Shown here one piece after another: positions 36,070 through 45,086 of a stretch of 64,000 bases of DNA (within the stretch, counting starts at the first letter, position 1; the number at the start of each line of letters is the position of its first letter). A model generated the notes under the pieces. That model did no database searches and was not told the origin of the DNA. It saw nothing but the letters and a program-made list of their open reading frames with translations. The stretch comes from Scalindua sp964437425 (GTDB lineage Bacteria; Planctomycetota; Brocadiia; Brocadiales; Scalinduaceae): contig CAYTGO010000001.1 of NCBI GenBank assembly GCA_964437425.1, positions 1-64,000 of the forward strand, given 5' to 3'. The position numbers were made by a program, and so were the translations under genes.

Positions 36070-37393
36070 TACGAAATTACCTAAAATCTCGGTATTAATT
36101 CGAACCAGGAATGAAGAGAAGTGGATTGGGCATAGCCTTAAAGGCGTTTTCAATCAGAAAGTAGATGCAGAAGTTGAAGTAATCATTATTGATAATAACA
36201 GTACCGATTACACGGTTGAAGTAGCTAAACGCTATCCAATATCTAAGACAATAAATATATCAGAATTTTTACCTGGCCGAGCTCTGAATGATGGAATCCG
36301 TGCGTCTACGGGAGATTACATTGCATGTATATCCGCACACTGTATACCTAAAGATGAAAATTGGCTGTCATCCCTGCTTGCTAATTTTGTAGATAATCCA
36401 GATCTTGCAGGTGTCTATGGCCGCCAGTTGCCTTTAGGCTTTACAGGGCCAATTGATAAACGAGATTTGCTCACCGTATTTGGGCAGGACAAGCGAGTTC
36501 AGATCAAAGATTACTTCTTTCACAATGCGAACAGTATGGTACCAAGAAAAATCTGGGATGAAATCCCTTTTGATGAAGAAGTAACAAATATTGAAGACCG
36601 GGTGTGGGGTAAACAGGTCATCGAGGCTGGGTACAAGATCATTTATGAGCCGAAAGCGGCCGTATATCACCACCATGGTTTACATCAAGGTAATACCAGA
36701 GAAAGAGTCAAAGGGGTGGTATCCATTCTTGAACGGGTTGATGAAAAAGATTTAAATGATCTTCCTGAAATGTTGGCACCGGAAAAAACAAACGTAGCTG
36801 CTGTAATGACAGTTATTGGAAAGCTATCAGAACAATCAGATGCGTACAAGAGTATGGAAAAAACAGTAAATGATCTTCAAAATTCCAGTTACGTGAATTC
36901 AATCTATCTTGTGGCTGACGAAAAAAATTTAAGTGATTTCCTGGAGATTAATTGGCTAGACAGAAAAAAGATATCTAATGCAGATTCAATCAGTTTAAAC
37001 AAGTTAATGCAGCATATACTTGAATTGATTGAGGGAGGTCAGGATTATCCTGAAAGTATATTGTATGTCAACCATGACTATGTTAATCGCCCGGTTGGTA
37101 TTTTTGACGAATTAATAGTGGATGCGCAGTATAAAGGATGCGATACCGTATTCCCCGGGTTGGTTGATTATGGCCATTACTGGTATCACAATGACGAGGG
37201 TGAGTTTGAACAGACAGACCCGTCGTTGGAGGCCAGGGATAAAAGAGACCCACTGTATAAAGCGCTCTATGGCCTGGGTTGCCTTACTTCGTCATGGGTA
37301 ATTCGTTCCGGAAAATTGGTAGGTGGCAAAGTGGGTATATTGAAAATTGAAGATACGAAGTATGTTAAAAGGTGTAATAGGGTTCTAAATTGA
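36062..37393 (+). CDS. GT2 glycosyltransferase fused to a degenerate CMP-sugar cytidylyltransferase-like domain
   Basis: A 443-residue protein with a GTG start overlapping the upstream gene. Residues 1 to about 230 form a GT-A family 2 domain (ISVLIRTRNEEKWIGHSL; IIIDNNSTDYTVEVAK; GDYIACISAHCIP). Residues about 245-443 seem to match the later part of acylneuraminate cytidylyltransferases (YVNSIYLVADEKNLSDF; GGQDYPESILYVNHDYVN; CDTVFPGLVDY; GGKVGILKIED) but lack the N-terminal nucleotide-binding loop (LARGGSKSVPKKN in the next gene). The domain may bind the CMP-activated donor without making it; this alignment by eye is tentative. Confidence 0.7.
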   Translation: MVNTKLPKISVLIRTRNEEKWIGHSLKGVFNQKVDAEVEVIIIDNNSTDYTVEVAKRYPISKTINISEFLPGRALNDGIRASTGDYIACISAHCIPKDENWLSSLLANFVDNPDLAGVYGRQLPLGFTGPIDKRDLLTVFGQDKRVQIKDYFFHNANSMVPRKIWDEIPFDEEVTNIEDRVWGKQVIEAGYKIIYEPKAAVYHHHGLHQGNTRERVKGVVSILERVDEKDLNDLPEMLAPEKTNVAAVMTVIGKLSEQSDAYKSMEKTVNDLQNSSYVNSIYLVADEKNLSDFLEINWLDRKKISNADSISLNKLMQHILELIEGGQDYPESILYVNHDYVNRPVGIFDELIVDAQYKGCDTVFPGLVDYGHYWYHNDEGEFEQTDPSLEARDKRDPLYKALYGLGCLTSSWVIRSGKLVGGKVGILKIEDTKYVKRCNRVLN

Positions 37394-37405
37394 ATTGTTT
37401 TCTGT

Positions 37406-38122
37406 ATGACCGGAAATAAGTTAAAGATACTGGGAATCACATTGGCTAGAGGCGGATCGAAGTCGGTGCCAAAGAAAAATATAAAGTCAATTTGTGGCAA
37501 ACCCCTGATTGCATATACAATTAAAGAAGCTCTTCAAAGTAAATACATTACCAGATATATAGTTTCAACAGATGACGAAGAGATCAGAGAAGTTGCCCTG
37601 AAGTATGGTGCAGAAGTTCCATTCTTGAGGCCGGCAGAATTAGCGACGGATACAGTAAGCTCTGCTGCTGCCATCAAGCATGCGGTTGCTTTTGTGGAGA
37701 AGGGGGAGAACACTAAGTATGATTACATTATTGAGCTTATGTGCACAAACCCACTCAAAACAGTGGATGACATTGATGCGTGCATTGAAAAACTGATTGA
37801 AACAGATGCGGATTCTGTGATTGCAGTACACAAGTTGGAGGACCATCACCCGATTCGCATTAAAAAAATTGTTGAGGATCATATCGTTGACTTTTGTTTG
37901 CCAGAAATACCTGAAACGCGTAGACAGGATTTACTACCGGAGGCGTACATTCGTAGTGGTTCAATATATGCGCTGAATAGAGACCATATAATGGTTGATG
38001 GGCTGAGATATGGCTCAGGAAATAGCCGCCCGTATATTTTACCTCTTGAAAGAACAATAAATATAGATACAGCAATTGATTTTCTTGTAGCTGAAAAATT
38101 AATTGAGAAGTTGTGCAAGTAG
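37406..38122 (+). CDS. Acylneuraminate/ulosonic-acid cytidylyltransferase (NeuA-like)
   Basis: A 238-residue CMP-sugar synthetase. The CTP-binding loop is intact (LGITLARGGSKSVPKKNIK), followed by GKPLIAYTIKEAL, IVSTDDEEIREVA, AELATDTVSSAAAIKHAV and the C-terminal NIDTAIDFLVAEKLIE (conserved Asp). The family activates sialic-, legionaminic- or Kdo-type acids with CTP. Its neighbours are the short NeuB-like synthase and the GT2 fusion, so it probably activates the product of that synthase. It is distinct from a second copy near 57.5 kb. Confidence 0.9.
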   Translation: MTGNKLKILGITLARGGSKSVPKKNIKSICGKPLIAYTIKEALQSKYITRYIVSTDDEEIREVALKYGAEVPFLRPAELATDTVSSAAAIKHAVAFVEKGENTKYDYIIELMCTNPLKTVDDIDACIEKLIETDADSVIAVHKLEDHHPIRIKKIVEDHIVDFCLPEIPETRRQDLLPEAYIRSGSIYALNRDHIMVDGLRYGSGNSRPYILPLERTINIDTAIDFLVAEKLIEKLCK

Positions 38123-38287
38123 ATTGATTGCGACCTGTAATAAGTGGATACGCATTTAGGCACGAAGAATTATGATCACCTCATTCTGCAGAATCCATAG
38201 ATGAAATATATGATGTTGTTAGTCTTTCCAAAACAATGATACTCATAAGTTTTTTCAATTGAAAATTAGAATAATTATAACTTGGTG

Positions 38288-39247
38288 ATGCCCAAACTAT
38301 TAGTCATAACACCGGTGAAGCATATATGTGGTGTGCAGATAGAGATGGAAAAAATATGTGCTACAACATATTTAGATGATCCGACAGTTGGAGAAGTTAT
38401 AGATATTATTCAAGATTATGATGCTCTCTTTACCAATCCTAATAAATCAAAGGTTTTCATTGGTGAGGAGGTGATTAATGCAGCAAAGAAATTGAAGATA
38501 ATCTGCACTGCTTCTACGGGTACAAATCATATTGATAAAGAATATGCCCGGAAAAACAACATCTCTATCCTTTCGTTAACAGAGGAGCGTGAGGTGATTA
38601 ATAGAATCAGTTCTACTGCCGAACATGCATTTGCACTTACTATGACAAGCTTGCGAAACATAATCAGTGGGCATAATGATGTCCTGAATGGGGAGTGGGA
38701 TTATGAGAAATTTATTGGCAGGCAGATGGATGGATTGACTATAGGCATAATTGGCTATGGTCGTTTGGGTAAGTTGTATGCGGATTATTGTCTGGCATTA
38801 GGCTCTCGGGTGATTGTATACGATCCTTATACAAAGGTGGATAGTGTAAATATTGAGCAGGTAAATAACGTGGATTTGTTGCTGCAGGAGTCGGATGTCA
38901 TTTCATTTCATGTACACGTAACGGATGAAACAAAGAGTATGGTCAATAAAGATTGGCTTGGTCTGATGAAACCCGATATTCTACTGGTGAACACATCCAG
39001 GGGAGAAATCATTGACGAAGCTGAACTGGTTCGGTTTTTAGGCGAAAATGCTAATGCTCGGATCGCTACTGATGTCCTTGCAGATGAAATTTGTAATAGA
39101 GATAGAAGTCCATTACTGAATTATGCTAAAGAAAGCAAGCAGGTTATTATTACACCTCACATTGGTGGTATGACGAAAGAAGCACAGGAGATTGCTTATA
39201 ATCATGCTGCAAAATTGTTGATTGAGTTCTTTAAGAAAGAGAAATAA
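38288..39247 (+). CDS. D-isomer-specific 2-hydroxyacid dehydrogenase
   Basis: NAD-dependent dehydrogenase of the phosphoglycerate/hydroxypyruvate group. I prefer ATG 38288 over the upstream in-frame TTG 38282 and GTG 38285. The 319 residues show the substrate half (ICTASTGTNHIDKEYARKN), the NAD loop (TIGIIGYGRLGKLYADYC), catalytic Arg (LVNTSRGEIIDEAEL), Glu and His (ITPHIGG). Its place between a cytidylyltransferase and a transferase suggests it reduces or oxidises a 2-keto/2-hydroxy sugar acid or a glycerate-type unit of the polymer; this role is inferred. Confidence 0.88.
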   Translation: MPKLLVITPVKHICGVQIEMEKICATTYLDDPTVGEVIDIIQDYDALFTNPNKSKVFIGEEVINAAKKLKIICTASTGTNHIDKEYARKNNISILSLTEEREVINRISSTAEHAFALTMTSLRNIISGHNDVLNGEWDYEKFIGRQMDGLTIGIIGYGRLGKLYADYCLALGSRVIVYDPYTKVDSVNIEQVNNVDLLLQESDVISFHVHVTDETKSMVNKDWLGLMKPDILLVNTSRGEIIDEAELVRFLGENANARIATDVLADEICNRDRSPLLNYAKESKQVIITPHIGGMTKEAQEIAYNHAAKLLIEFFKKEK

Positions 39248-39248
39248 A

Positions 39249-41021
39249 ATGTTTCTTGCTACCACCGCATTAGACCAATACTGGAAAAAAGATCAAAAAA
39301 TCCTTTTTCTCGGAGAATGGTGCATTACACATAATATTGATAATGAGAAATTGGATTATGAAATACTGCCAAGTTTATGGAGAGATTTCAAAACAATACC
39401 TGAGAAAGCGTATTACATCTATGACATTTTCGAAAAATTGATACCTGTTGTTACTGGATATATGAACTCTGTCAATAATGTAAACTTCCCTGAGAAATAT
39501 TGGAAATTTCTTGTTGGGCCGTGGCTGTTGTCTTTTGTTGGAATCCTCTACGATAGATATTCGATTTTGAAAGCTGCAGTTGAGTACACAAATAGCATTC
39601 AAACAATAATAAGTGATAATGGATATGTGCCAACTACATATGCTGAAGTGTACAATCTGATAAATGATGACGACTATAATTTTATTATTTTTTCAGATAT
39701 AATTAAACAGTTAGATCTTCCTTTAGAGATAGACACTGCTAGTCACAATATAAAATTGGATAATGAAGAAAAGGCAAAATCTGAGTTTAACTTAAAAGGG
39801 ATTGCTTCTAGAATAAAGCGAAATTGCTACACGGCTTTACATGATTTATTTAGTCCTAATGATTATTTGCAGATTATAAGTACGGAATTATCATTTAGAG
39901 AAACAGTAAAATTATTAAAGATTTTAAACCACAAAAAAAAACTGACTCCATTGATTAGGCAAAATGCTGGCAATAATTCAACTAAAACTGCTTATTCGGA
40001 CAAGAGTAGAAGGAAATCATTAGATGCAATATCCAACCCTGATGAGTTTATTAAGCTCATGTCCGTAATGGTACCTATGCATATGCCAAAAGAATATATT
40101 GAGTGCTATACAAGTAACAGGGAAATAGCTAATCGAATAAGCATGGAATCTCCTAATGTGCAGATTGTAATGCTGAGATGTCCAGTCGAAATTAATACTG
40201 GAATTCGTTTTTATGTTGCGGAGAAAATACATGAAGGTGCAAAGTTAATTTCTTTTCAGCACGGCGGGGGATATGGAACAAAAGATTATATTTCACATGA
40301 AGAGCTGGAAATTGATCTTTGCGATAAATACTTGTCTTGGGGGTGGAAATCTGAAAAGGAAAATACTAAAGTTTTTTTTATGACAAAAACTAATTGGATA
40401 AGTAAATGTAAATATAACCGCAATGGAGATGTCCTTTTAGTCGGAGGTTCTTGTAGGAGATATTTCTACAACCTGCTGGAAGGACAAGTGCCAGCGTATA
40501 ATAAGATACAGATAGACTACAATAAAAGATTGATTCGTAATATTGACAGAAATCTTTACAGTACTTTATTGTACCGATTCCAATGGAAGTTTTTCTCGTA
40601 TAATGAAATCGATGAAGTGTTGAATGATTTCCCGGATTTGCGGATAAGTACAAGAGAAAATGAAGGGCATTTCTATAGGTTGTTTTATGACTCTCGTTTG
40701 GTGATAGCCACTACAAACTATACAGCATTTTTACAAAGTTTTTTTGTTAATAAACCTACCCTGTTACTATGGGATCCTGAATATTTCACTGTAAGAGATT
40801 CTGCAAAAAAGTATTATAATCTTCTACATGATGCCGGTATTCTTTACTATTCTCCAGAATTATGTGCTAAGAAAGTAAATGAAATTCATCAAAACCCTAT
40901 GGAGTGGTGGATGACAGATGAAGTACAAGCAGCTAAGGATGAGTATTGCGAGCATTTCTGCCGTATGACTGACAATATGGAGGGAGAGTTGGCTGAGGTT
41001 ATTAATGAGATGAGAAAGTGA
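39249..41021 (+). CDS. LIC12162-family putative surface-glycan transferase
   Basis: I place the start at ATG 39249, one base after the upstream stop, rather than TTG 39222; this gives 590 residues. The N-terminus (FLATTALDQYWKKDQKILFL; LGEWC) and the C-terminal FFVNKPTLLLWDPEYFTVRD are typical of the LIC12162 family, uncharacterised proteins found in O-antigen loci such as that of Leptospira. The C-terminal half resembles a GT-B fold like that of CDP-glycerol or Kdo transferases. A role in adding an acidic sugar or phosphoglycerol-like unit fits the context but is not proven. Confidence 0.75.
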   Translation: MFLATTALDQYWKKDQKILFLGEWCITHNIDNEKLDYEILPSLWRDFKTIPEKAYYIYDIFEKLIPVVTGYMNSVNNVNFPEKYWKFLVGPWLLSFVGILYDRYSILKAAVEYTNSIQTIISDNGYVPTTYAEVYNLINDDDYNFIIFSDIIKQLDLPLEIDTASHNIKLDNEEKAKSEFNLKGIASRIKRNCYTALHDLFSPNDYLQIISTELSFRETVKLLKILNHKKKLTPLIRQNAGNNSTKTAYSDKSRRKSLDAISNPDEFIKLMSVMVPMHMPKEYIECYTSNREIANRISMESPNVQIVMLRCPVEINTGIRFYVAEKIHEGAKLISFQHGGGYGTKDYISHEELEIDLCDKYLSWGWKSEKENTKVFFMTKTNWISKCKYNRNGDVLLVGGSCRRYFYNLLEGQVPAYNKIQIDYNKRLIRNIDRNLYSTLLYRFQWKFFSYNEIDEVLNDFPDLRISTRENEGHFYRLFYDSRLVIATTNYTAFLQSFFVNKPTLLLWDPEYFTVRDSAKKYYNLLHDAGILYYSPELCAKKVNEIHQNPMEWWMTDEVQAAKDEYCEHFCRMTDNMEGELAEVINEMRK

Positions 41022-41044
41022 ATTTTAGAGAGAGAGAAAGCTTA

Positions 41045-42271
41045 ATGACTAAACACAATTGCTATATATGTGATAACGAAACATCTCTTTTAATGTCTTT
41101 TGGGCAAATGCCCATAGCCAATGGTTTTCTTGCCAAAGAGCAATTCAAAGATGAATACTTCTTTGAAATGGAAGTTGCTTTTTGTCAGCAATGTAAAATG
41201 TTTCAACTGGTGAATCAACCCGAGAGAGAACAAATGTTCAATGAAAACTATGCTTTCTTTTCAGGAACATCAAAAGCTATGGGTCTCCATTTTGAAAAGT
41301 TTGCCAACCACATTCTGGATGACTACATCAAAGATGTGAAGGACCCATTTGTGGTAGAGGTTGGCAGCAATGATGGCAGCATGCTCAAGCATTTTGTGAA
41401 CAAGGGCATTCGTCACCTGGGTATTGAACCATCGGCAAACGTTGCCCAGGTTGCTATAGACAATGGTATTAATACTATTGTTGAGTTTTTAGATAAATCT
41501 TTGGCTGAAAGAATAGTAAGTGAGCATGGCCAGGCTGAAGCCTACGTGGCGGCTAACGTGATGTGCCATATCCCCTATATCAATTCAATTGTGGAAGGAA
41601 TAAAGGTGTTGCTTAAGCCAGATGGAATAGCCATGTTTGAAGATCCATATCTGGGGGATGTGATTCAGAAGACCACCTATGATCAGATTTATGATGAGCA
41701 TACATTTATTTTCTCAGTTCACTCTATCCAGTATCTTTTCAACCAATTTGACATGGAAGTAATAGATGTAGAGCCACAAACTACCCATGGCGGTTCCATG
41801 CGTTACGTGATTGCTCATAAAGGGGCAAAACCGATACACAAAAATGTTTACAAGCAGCTGGAATATGAACAAGAATCAGGACTGGCAGACTTCAAGACCT
41901 ATGAAAAGTTTCGCAAAAACTGTGGCGAATATCAGTCTGACCTTATGAGTCTGTTGGATGATATCAAATCTCAGGGTAAGTCTATTGCCGGTTATGCAGC
42001 GACTTCCAAGAGCACCACCATTATTAACTACTGCGGTATTACCACTGACCATTTAGATTGTATTTATGATACCACTCCCATTAAACAGGGTAAGTTTAGT
42101 CCTGGTGCTCATATACCTGTTGTCGCTTATGAAGAATTTAAGAATAACTATCCGGATTATGCATTGCTCTTTGGTTACAATCATGAAAAGGAAATCATGG
42201 CTAAGGAGCAGGGATTTATGGACCAGGGCGGTAGGTGGATCACTTATGTACCTGAAGTGAAGGTGATTTAA
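41045..42271 (+). CDS. SAM-dependent sugar C-methyltransferase with N-terminal zinc-binding domain
   Basis: I prefer ATG 41045 to the earlier GTG 41018, which overlaps the upstream stop. The 408 residues have the three parts of the NDP-hexose C-methyltransferase family (TylCIII/Tcab9 type): an N-terminal zinc domain with two CxxC pairs (CYICDNE; CQQCKMF), the SAM domain (FVVEVGSNDGSMLKHFVNKG), and a C-terminal domain (IAGYAATSKSTTIINYCGI) that helps bind the nucleotide sugar. These enzymes methylate a carbon next to a keto group of a 4-keto-6-deoxy sugar, making a branched sugar. The neighbouring SDR and cupin genes fit such a pathway. Confidence 0.88.
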   Translation: MTKHNCYICDNETSLLMSFGQMPIANGFLAKEQFKDEYFFEMEVAFCQQCKMFQLVNQPEREQMFNENYAFFSGTSKAMGLHFEKFANHILDDYIKDVKDPFVVEVGSNDGSMLKHFVNKGIRHLGIEPSANVAQVAIDNGINTIVEFLDKSLAERIVSEHGQAEAYVAANVMCHIPYINSIVEGIKVLLKPDGIAMFEDPYLGDVIQKTTYDQIYDEHTFIFSVHSIQYLFNQFDMEVIDVEPQTTHGGSMRYVIAHKGAKPIHKNVYKQLEYEQESGLADFKTYEKFRKNCGEYQSDLMSLLDDIKSQGKSIAGYAATSKSTTIINYCGITTDHLDCIYDTTPIKQGKFSPGAHIPVVAYEEFKNNYPDYALLFGYNHEKEIMAKEQGFMDQGGRWITYVPEVKVI

Positions 42272-42384
42272 TGATAAAGTGCAACAATTCGGAATCTCAA
42301 TATATTTCCTAATGTATCATATTGCTTTTACATATGTGCCCAAGGCATGAAGAGGCTAATAAAAAAAGGTAATAAGCGTTTTGT

Positions 42385-42843
42385 ATGATTATCAAAGGTT
42401 CGACAGTGATTGACGGAGTTAAAATAATAGAATTAACCACTCATAAAGATGACCGCGGTTTTTTTCGCGAGATATTTCGTTTTACGGAACAGTTCGAAGA
42501 TACTCCGGTTGGCCAGTTAAGTCATTCTCGGGTGAATGAAGGAGTGATCAAGGCCTGGCATGGGCATGTGTACCAATCACAGTGGAATTATGTGGTTTCA
42601 GGTCAAATCAGAGTCGCTCTTTATGATAATCGAGAAATATCCAACGCATACAAAGGAATAATGGAGTTTGTTGCCGGTGACGAGATGAAACCAATAGCTT
42701 ATTTCTTTCCTCCGGGTGTTATGCATGGCTACAAGTGTTTGGAAGGGCCTATGCAGATTATTTATGCGACTTCAGGTGTATATGATTTGAAAGACGAAAT
42801 AAGAATGACAAATGAAGACTTAAATATTGATTTTAGTTTTTAG
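42385..42843 (+). CDS. RmlC-like cupin, dTDP-4-dehydrorhamnose 3,5-epimerase family
   Basis: A 152-residue cupin. It opens with IIELTTHKDDRGFFREIFR (RmlC-like), and has SRVNEGVIKAWHGHVYQSQW, where the family's base/histidine region lies, then the beta-barrel segment PGVMHGYKCLEGPMQIIYAT. Such proteins epimerise or isomerise NDP-4-keto-6-deoxy sugars. It follows the C-methyltransferase after a 113-base gap; the two could act on the same keto sugar. Shorter than RmlC (about 180), so the exact reaction is open. Confidence 0.8.
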   Translation: MIIKGSTVIDGVKIIELTTHKDDRGFFREIFRFTEQFEDTPVGQLSHSRVNEGVIKAWHGHVYQSQWNYVVSGQIRVALYDNREISNAYKGIMEFVAGDEMKPIAYFFPPGVMHGYKCLEGPMQIIYATSGVYDLKDEIRMTNEDLNIDFSF

Positions 42844-42974
42844 AAAGCTTTGGTCTTTCGTACAGACTACCCCAAACTGGAAACCTCACCGAATACAGTA
42901 TTCTCATAGAATAGTATATCAGTTTCTGGAGAAACGAGAGTTAAGACTCCCTGGATGGAAGGAACGGCGATTAT

Positions 42975-43970
42975 ATGAGTTCGGATGTTTTAGAAAAGTA
43001 CAAGAATAAAACGGTAGTTGTTGTTGGCGGGAATGGCTATATAGGAAGCACGCTCGTTAGCTGCTTAGCGAAAAGTGCGTATATAGTACATGTTATTGGC
43101 ATTGCAGATGAATGTGGAATTGATATAGCCGCTTACGATGGTAGAGTAGTATATCATCATGGTGACGTTTCTAAACCGGAAACATGGAAGTTGCTTCCTG
43201 AATCCTGTGATTGTATTTTCCATTTAGCCGCTATTGAAGATCACGGGCTTCAGAGCGATAAGATGCAAGATTTAGAAGTCAATGCATTGTCGGTATTATA
43301 TCTTCTTGAGGAAGTGCGTAAAAGAGGTGATAATCCGAAAATTGTCTACTCGAGTTCTTCAAATCTTTTTGGACTCAATGAAACGGTTGTTGTGAATGAG
43401 CGTTTGCGTGATAACCCGCCGTCGCTATGGTCAAGCCATAAATTGCTTGCGGAAAATTATCTTCGTGTATATGCACAACAGTACGATATTTTATCATTAA
43501 GCTTACGTCTGGTAAATGTATACGGTCCGAGTGCACGATTTGAAACTAACATGAGTGTCGCCCTTAATAAAGTTATTTTCCAGGGATTAAAAGAGGGGAA
43601 ATTAGTTTTGTATCCAAATAAGACTTGTGTACGTGACTATATTTTTATTGATGACGTTGTGCAGGCTTTTTTAGAAGCTGGTGTAAGTACTGTTTTGAAT
43701 TGGGATGGTTCCTTTTATATGATAGGCAGTGAAGTTGGGAAAACATTTGAGGAAGTATGGGTGATTGTAAGAGATGCAATACGGAAGCACACAGGTAATG
43801 ATGTGGCAATAGAAGTTAATCATGATGTTGTGTTAACTCCTCATACTATGAGGCAATGTATTGCTGATTCTACACTGTTCAAGTCAAAAACACAGTGGTG
43901 TTCAACGATTGATTTAGAAAAGGGTGTTGAGAGGACAGTGAGAATGTTTCAGGAGTCCAATGGTATCTAA
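42975..43970 (+). CDS. Extended-SDR sugar epimerase/dehydratase with Trp in place of catalytic Tyr
   Basis: A 331-residue NAD(P)-dependent extended short-chain dehydrogenase. The dinucleotide loop VVVGGNGYIGSTLV and IFHLAAIEDHG are standard, as are YSSSSNLFG and VNVYGPSARF. At the YxxxK active site it reads LWSSHK: Lys is kept but the catalytic Tyr is Trp (codon TGG). The protein is otherwise full length, so this is not decay by truncation. It may have an altered mechanism or serve as a binding or partner subunit of the following SDRs. Confidence 0.82.
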   Translation: MSSDVLEKYKNKTVVVVGGNGYIGSTLVSCLAKSAYIVHVIGIADECGIDIAAYDGRVVYHHGDVSKPETWKLLPESCDCIFHLAAIEDHGLQSDKMQDLEVNALSVLYLLEEVRKRGDNPKIVYSSSSNLFGLNETVVVNERLRDNPPSLWSSHKLLAENYLRVYAQQYDILSLSLRLVNVYGPSARFETNMSVALNKVIFQGLKEGKLVLYPNKTCVRDYIFIDDVVQAFLEAGVSTVLNWDGSFYMIGSEVGKTFEEVWVIVRDAIRKHTGNDVAIEVNHDVVLTPHTMRQCIADSTLFKSKTQWCSTIDLEKGVERTVRMFQESNGI

Positions 43971-43998
43971 AACAAGCGGTGTTCAATAATTATAATAT

Positions 43999-44106
43999 AT
44001 GGTGTTTGCGTGGAAAGAAAATACTAACTTTATGGATGAACAGATAGATTATATTAATGATGGGGTGAATACCACCTTGGTTATAAAGAGGAGTAAATCT
44101 ACATAA
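43999..44106 (+). CDS. Possible small ORF before an SDR gene (35 residues)
   Basis: ATG 43999 to TAA 44104-44106, whose last base is the first base of the next gene's ATG. It encodes a 35-residue hydrophilic peptide starting MVFAWKENTNF. No recognisable domain and no strong ribosome-binding site; the tight overlap could mean translational coupling or may be chance. Confidence 0.25.
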   Translation: MVFAWKENTNFMDEQIDYINDGVNTTLVIKRSKST

Positions 44107-45086
44107 TGGAATTGAAGGGTAAAAAGATACTTATTACAGGAGGGTTGGGTTTTATAGGTAGCAATCTGGCAAAGAGATGTCTGGAAATGGGTATGGATGT
44201 AACTATCTACGATAACCTAGACCAAAATTCGGGAGGAAACCTGTTCAACATTGAACCTTTCAAAAAAGATGTTGAACTGGTTATCGGGGATATTATCAAC
44301 TATGACCACCTGATTCAGGTAGTTCTGGATAAAAATATCATCATCAACTGCGCGGCGAGCACATCACACCCATACTCTATGAGTGAGCCCTGGCTGAACT
44401 TGGACGTGAACAGTCGGGGCATGATCAACATCTTGGAGGCAATAAGGCGGGTCAACGTTGGCGTCAAATTTCTGCACATTGGTACAACCTCCCAGTTAGG
44501 GCCACTTCACTATCAGCCGGCCGATGAGTATCATCCGGAATTTCCTACGGATATGTATTCCGCAAATAAAATGGTGGCAGAGAAGTATGTTCTATTGTAT
44601 GTGAAATCGTATAGCTTGAATGCTTCGGTTATAAGGCTGCCAAATGTTTTTGGGTCAAAAGCCGCTATTCACAGTCCGGAATTCACTTTTAACAATTATT
44701 TTGTAGGCCTTGCTCTGCAGAAGAAATCTATCACTGTTTACAAACCTGGTACACAGTTAAGGAATGTGCTGTATGTTGATGATGCAGTGGATGCATTGAT
44801 TGCTGTCGCTGAAGCGGACAGTGTCGCTGGTGAAGCATTTTTTGCAGTAGGTGATGAGCATTACAGCGTAAAGGATATTGCGCAAAAAACATGCAAGATA
44901 ATGGGTGGTTCAGTCCAATTGATTGACTGGCCTAAAGAGAGAGAGGCGATCGAGATTGGTGATGCTGTGATTAGTAATGAAAAAATAAAAAAAGCTTTGG
45001 CCTGGGAACCAAAGGTTGGTTTAGAAACCGGGTTAAAATTAACCCATGATTATTACAAAGATAAACTGGAGAAGTATTTGAAATGA
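44106..45086 (+). CDS. NAD-dependent sugar epimerase/dehydratase (extended SDR)
   Basis: A 326-residue enzyme with LITGGLGFIGSNLAKRCLEM, INCAASTSHPYSMSEP, the catalytic MYSANK (Tyr and Lys present) and VIRLPNVFGS. It belongs to the large UDP-glucose-4-epimerase/dTDP-glucose-dehydratase group; the substrate cannot be read out. Its stop overlaps the next SDR by 4 bases (ATGA), indicating translational coupling. The N-terminal half is more G+C-rich than the preceding gene. Confidence 0.88.
   Translation: MELKGKKILITGGLGFIGSNLAKRCLEMGMDVTIYDNLDQNSGGNLFNIEPFKKDVELVIGDIINYDHLIQVVLDKNIIINCAASTSHPYSMSEPWLNLDVNSRGMINILEAIRRVNVGVKFLHIGTTSQLGPLHYQPADEYHPEFPTDMYSANKMVAEKYVLLYVKSYSLNASVIRLPNVFGSKAAIHSPEFTFNNYFVGLALQKKSITVYKPGTQLRNVLYVDDAVDALIAVAEADSVAGEAFFAVGDEHYSVKDIAQKTCKIMGGSVQLIDWPKEREAIEIGDAVISNEKIKKALAWEPKVGLETGLKLTHDYYKDKLEKYLK

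Noticed and set aside
38123..38287. Remnant coding sequence between the cytidylyltransferase and the hydroxyacid dehydrogenase
   Set aside because: A short stop-free stretch exists but without a start codon or a recognisable product, so it is not supported.
42827..43009. 60-codon frame in the gap between the cupin and SDR genes
   Set aside because: It overlaps both neighbouring genes out of frame and shows no family resemblance.
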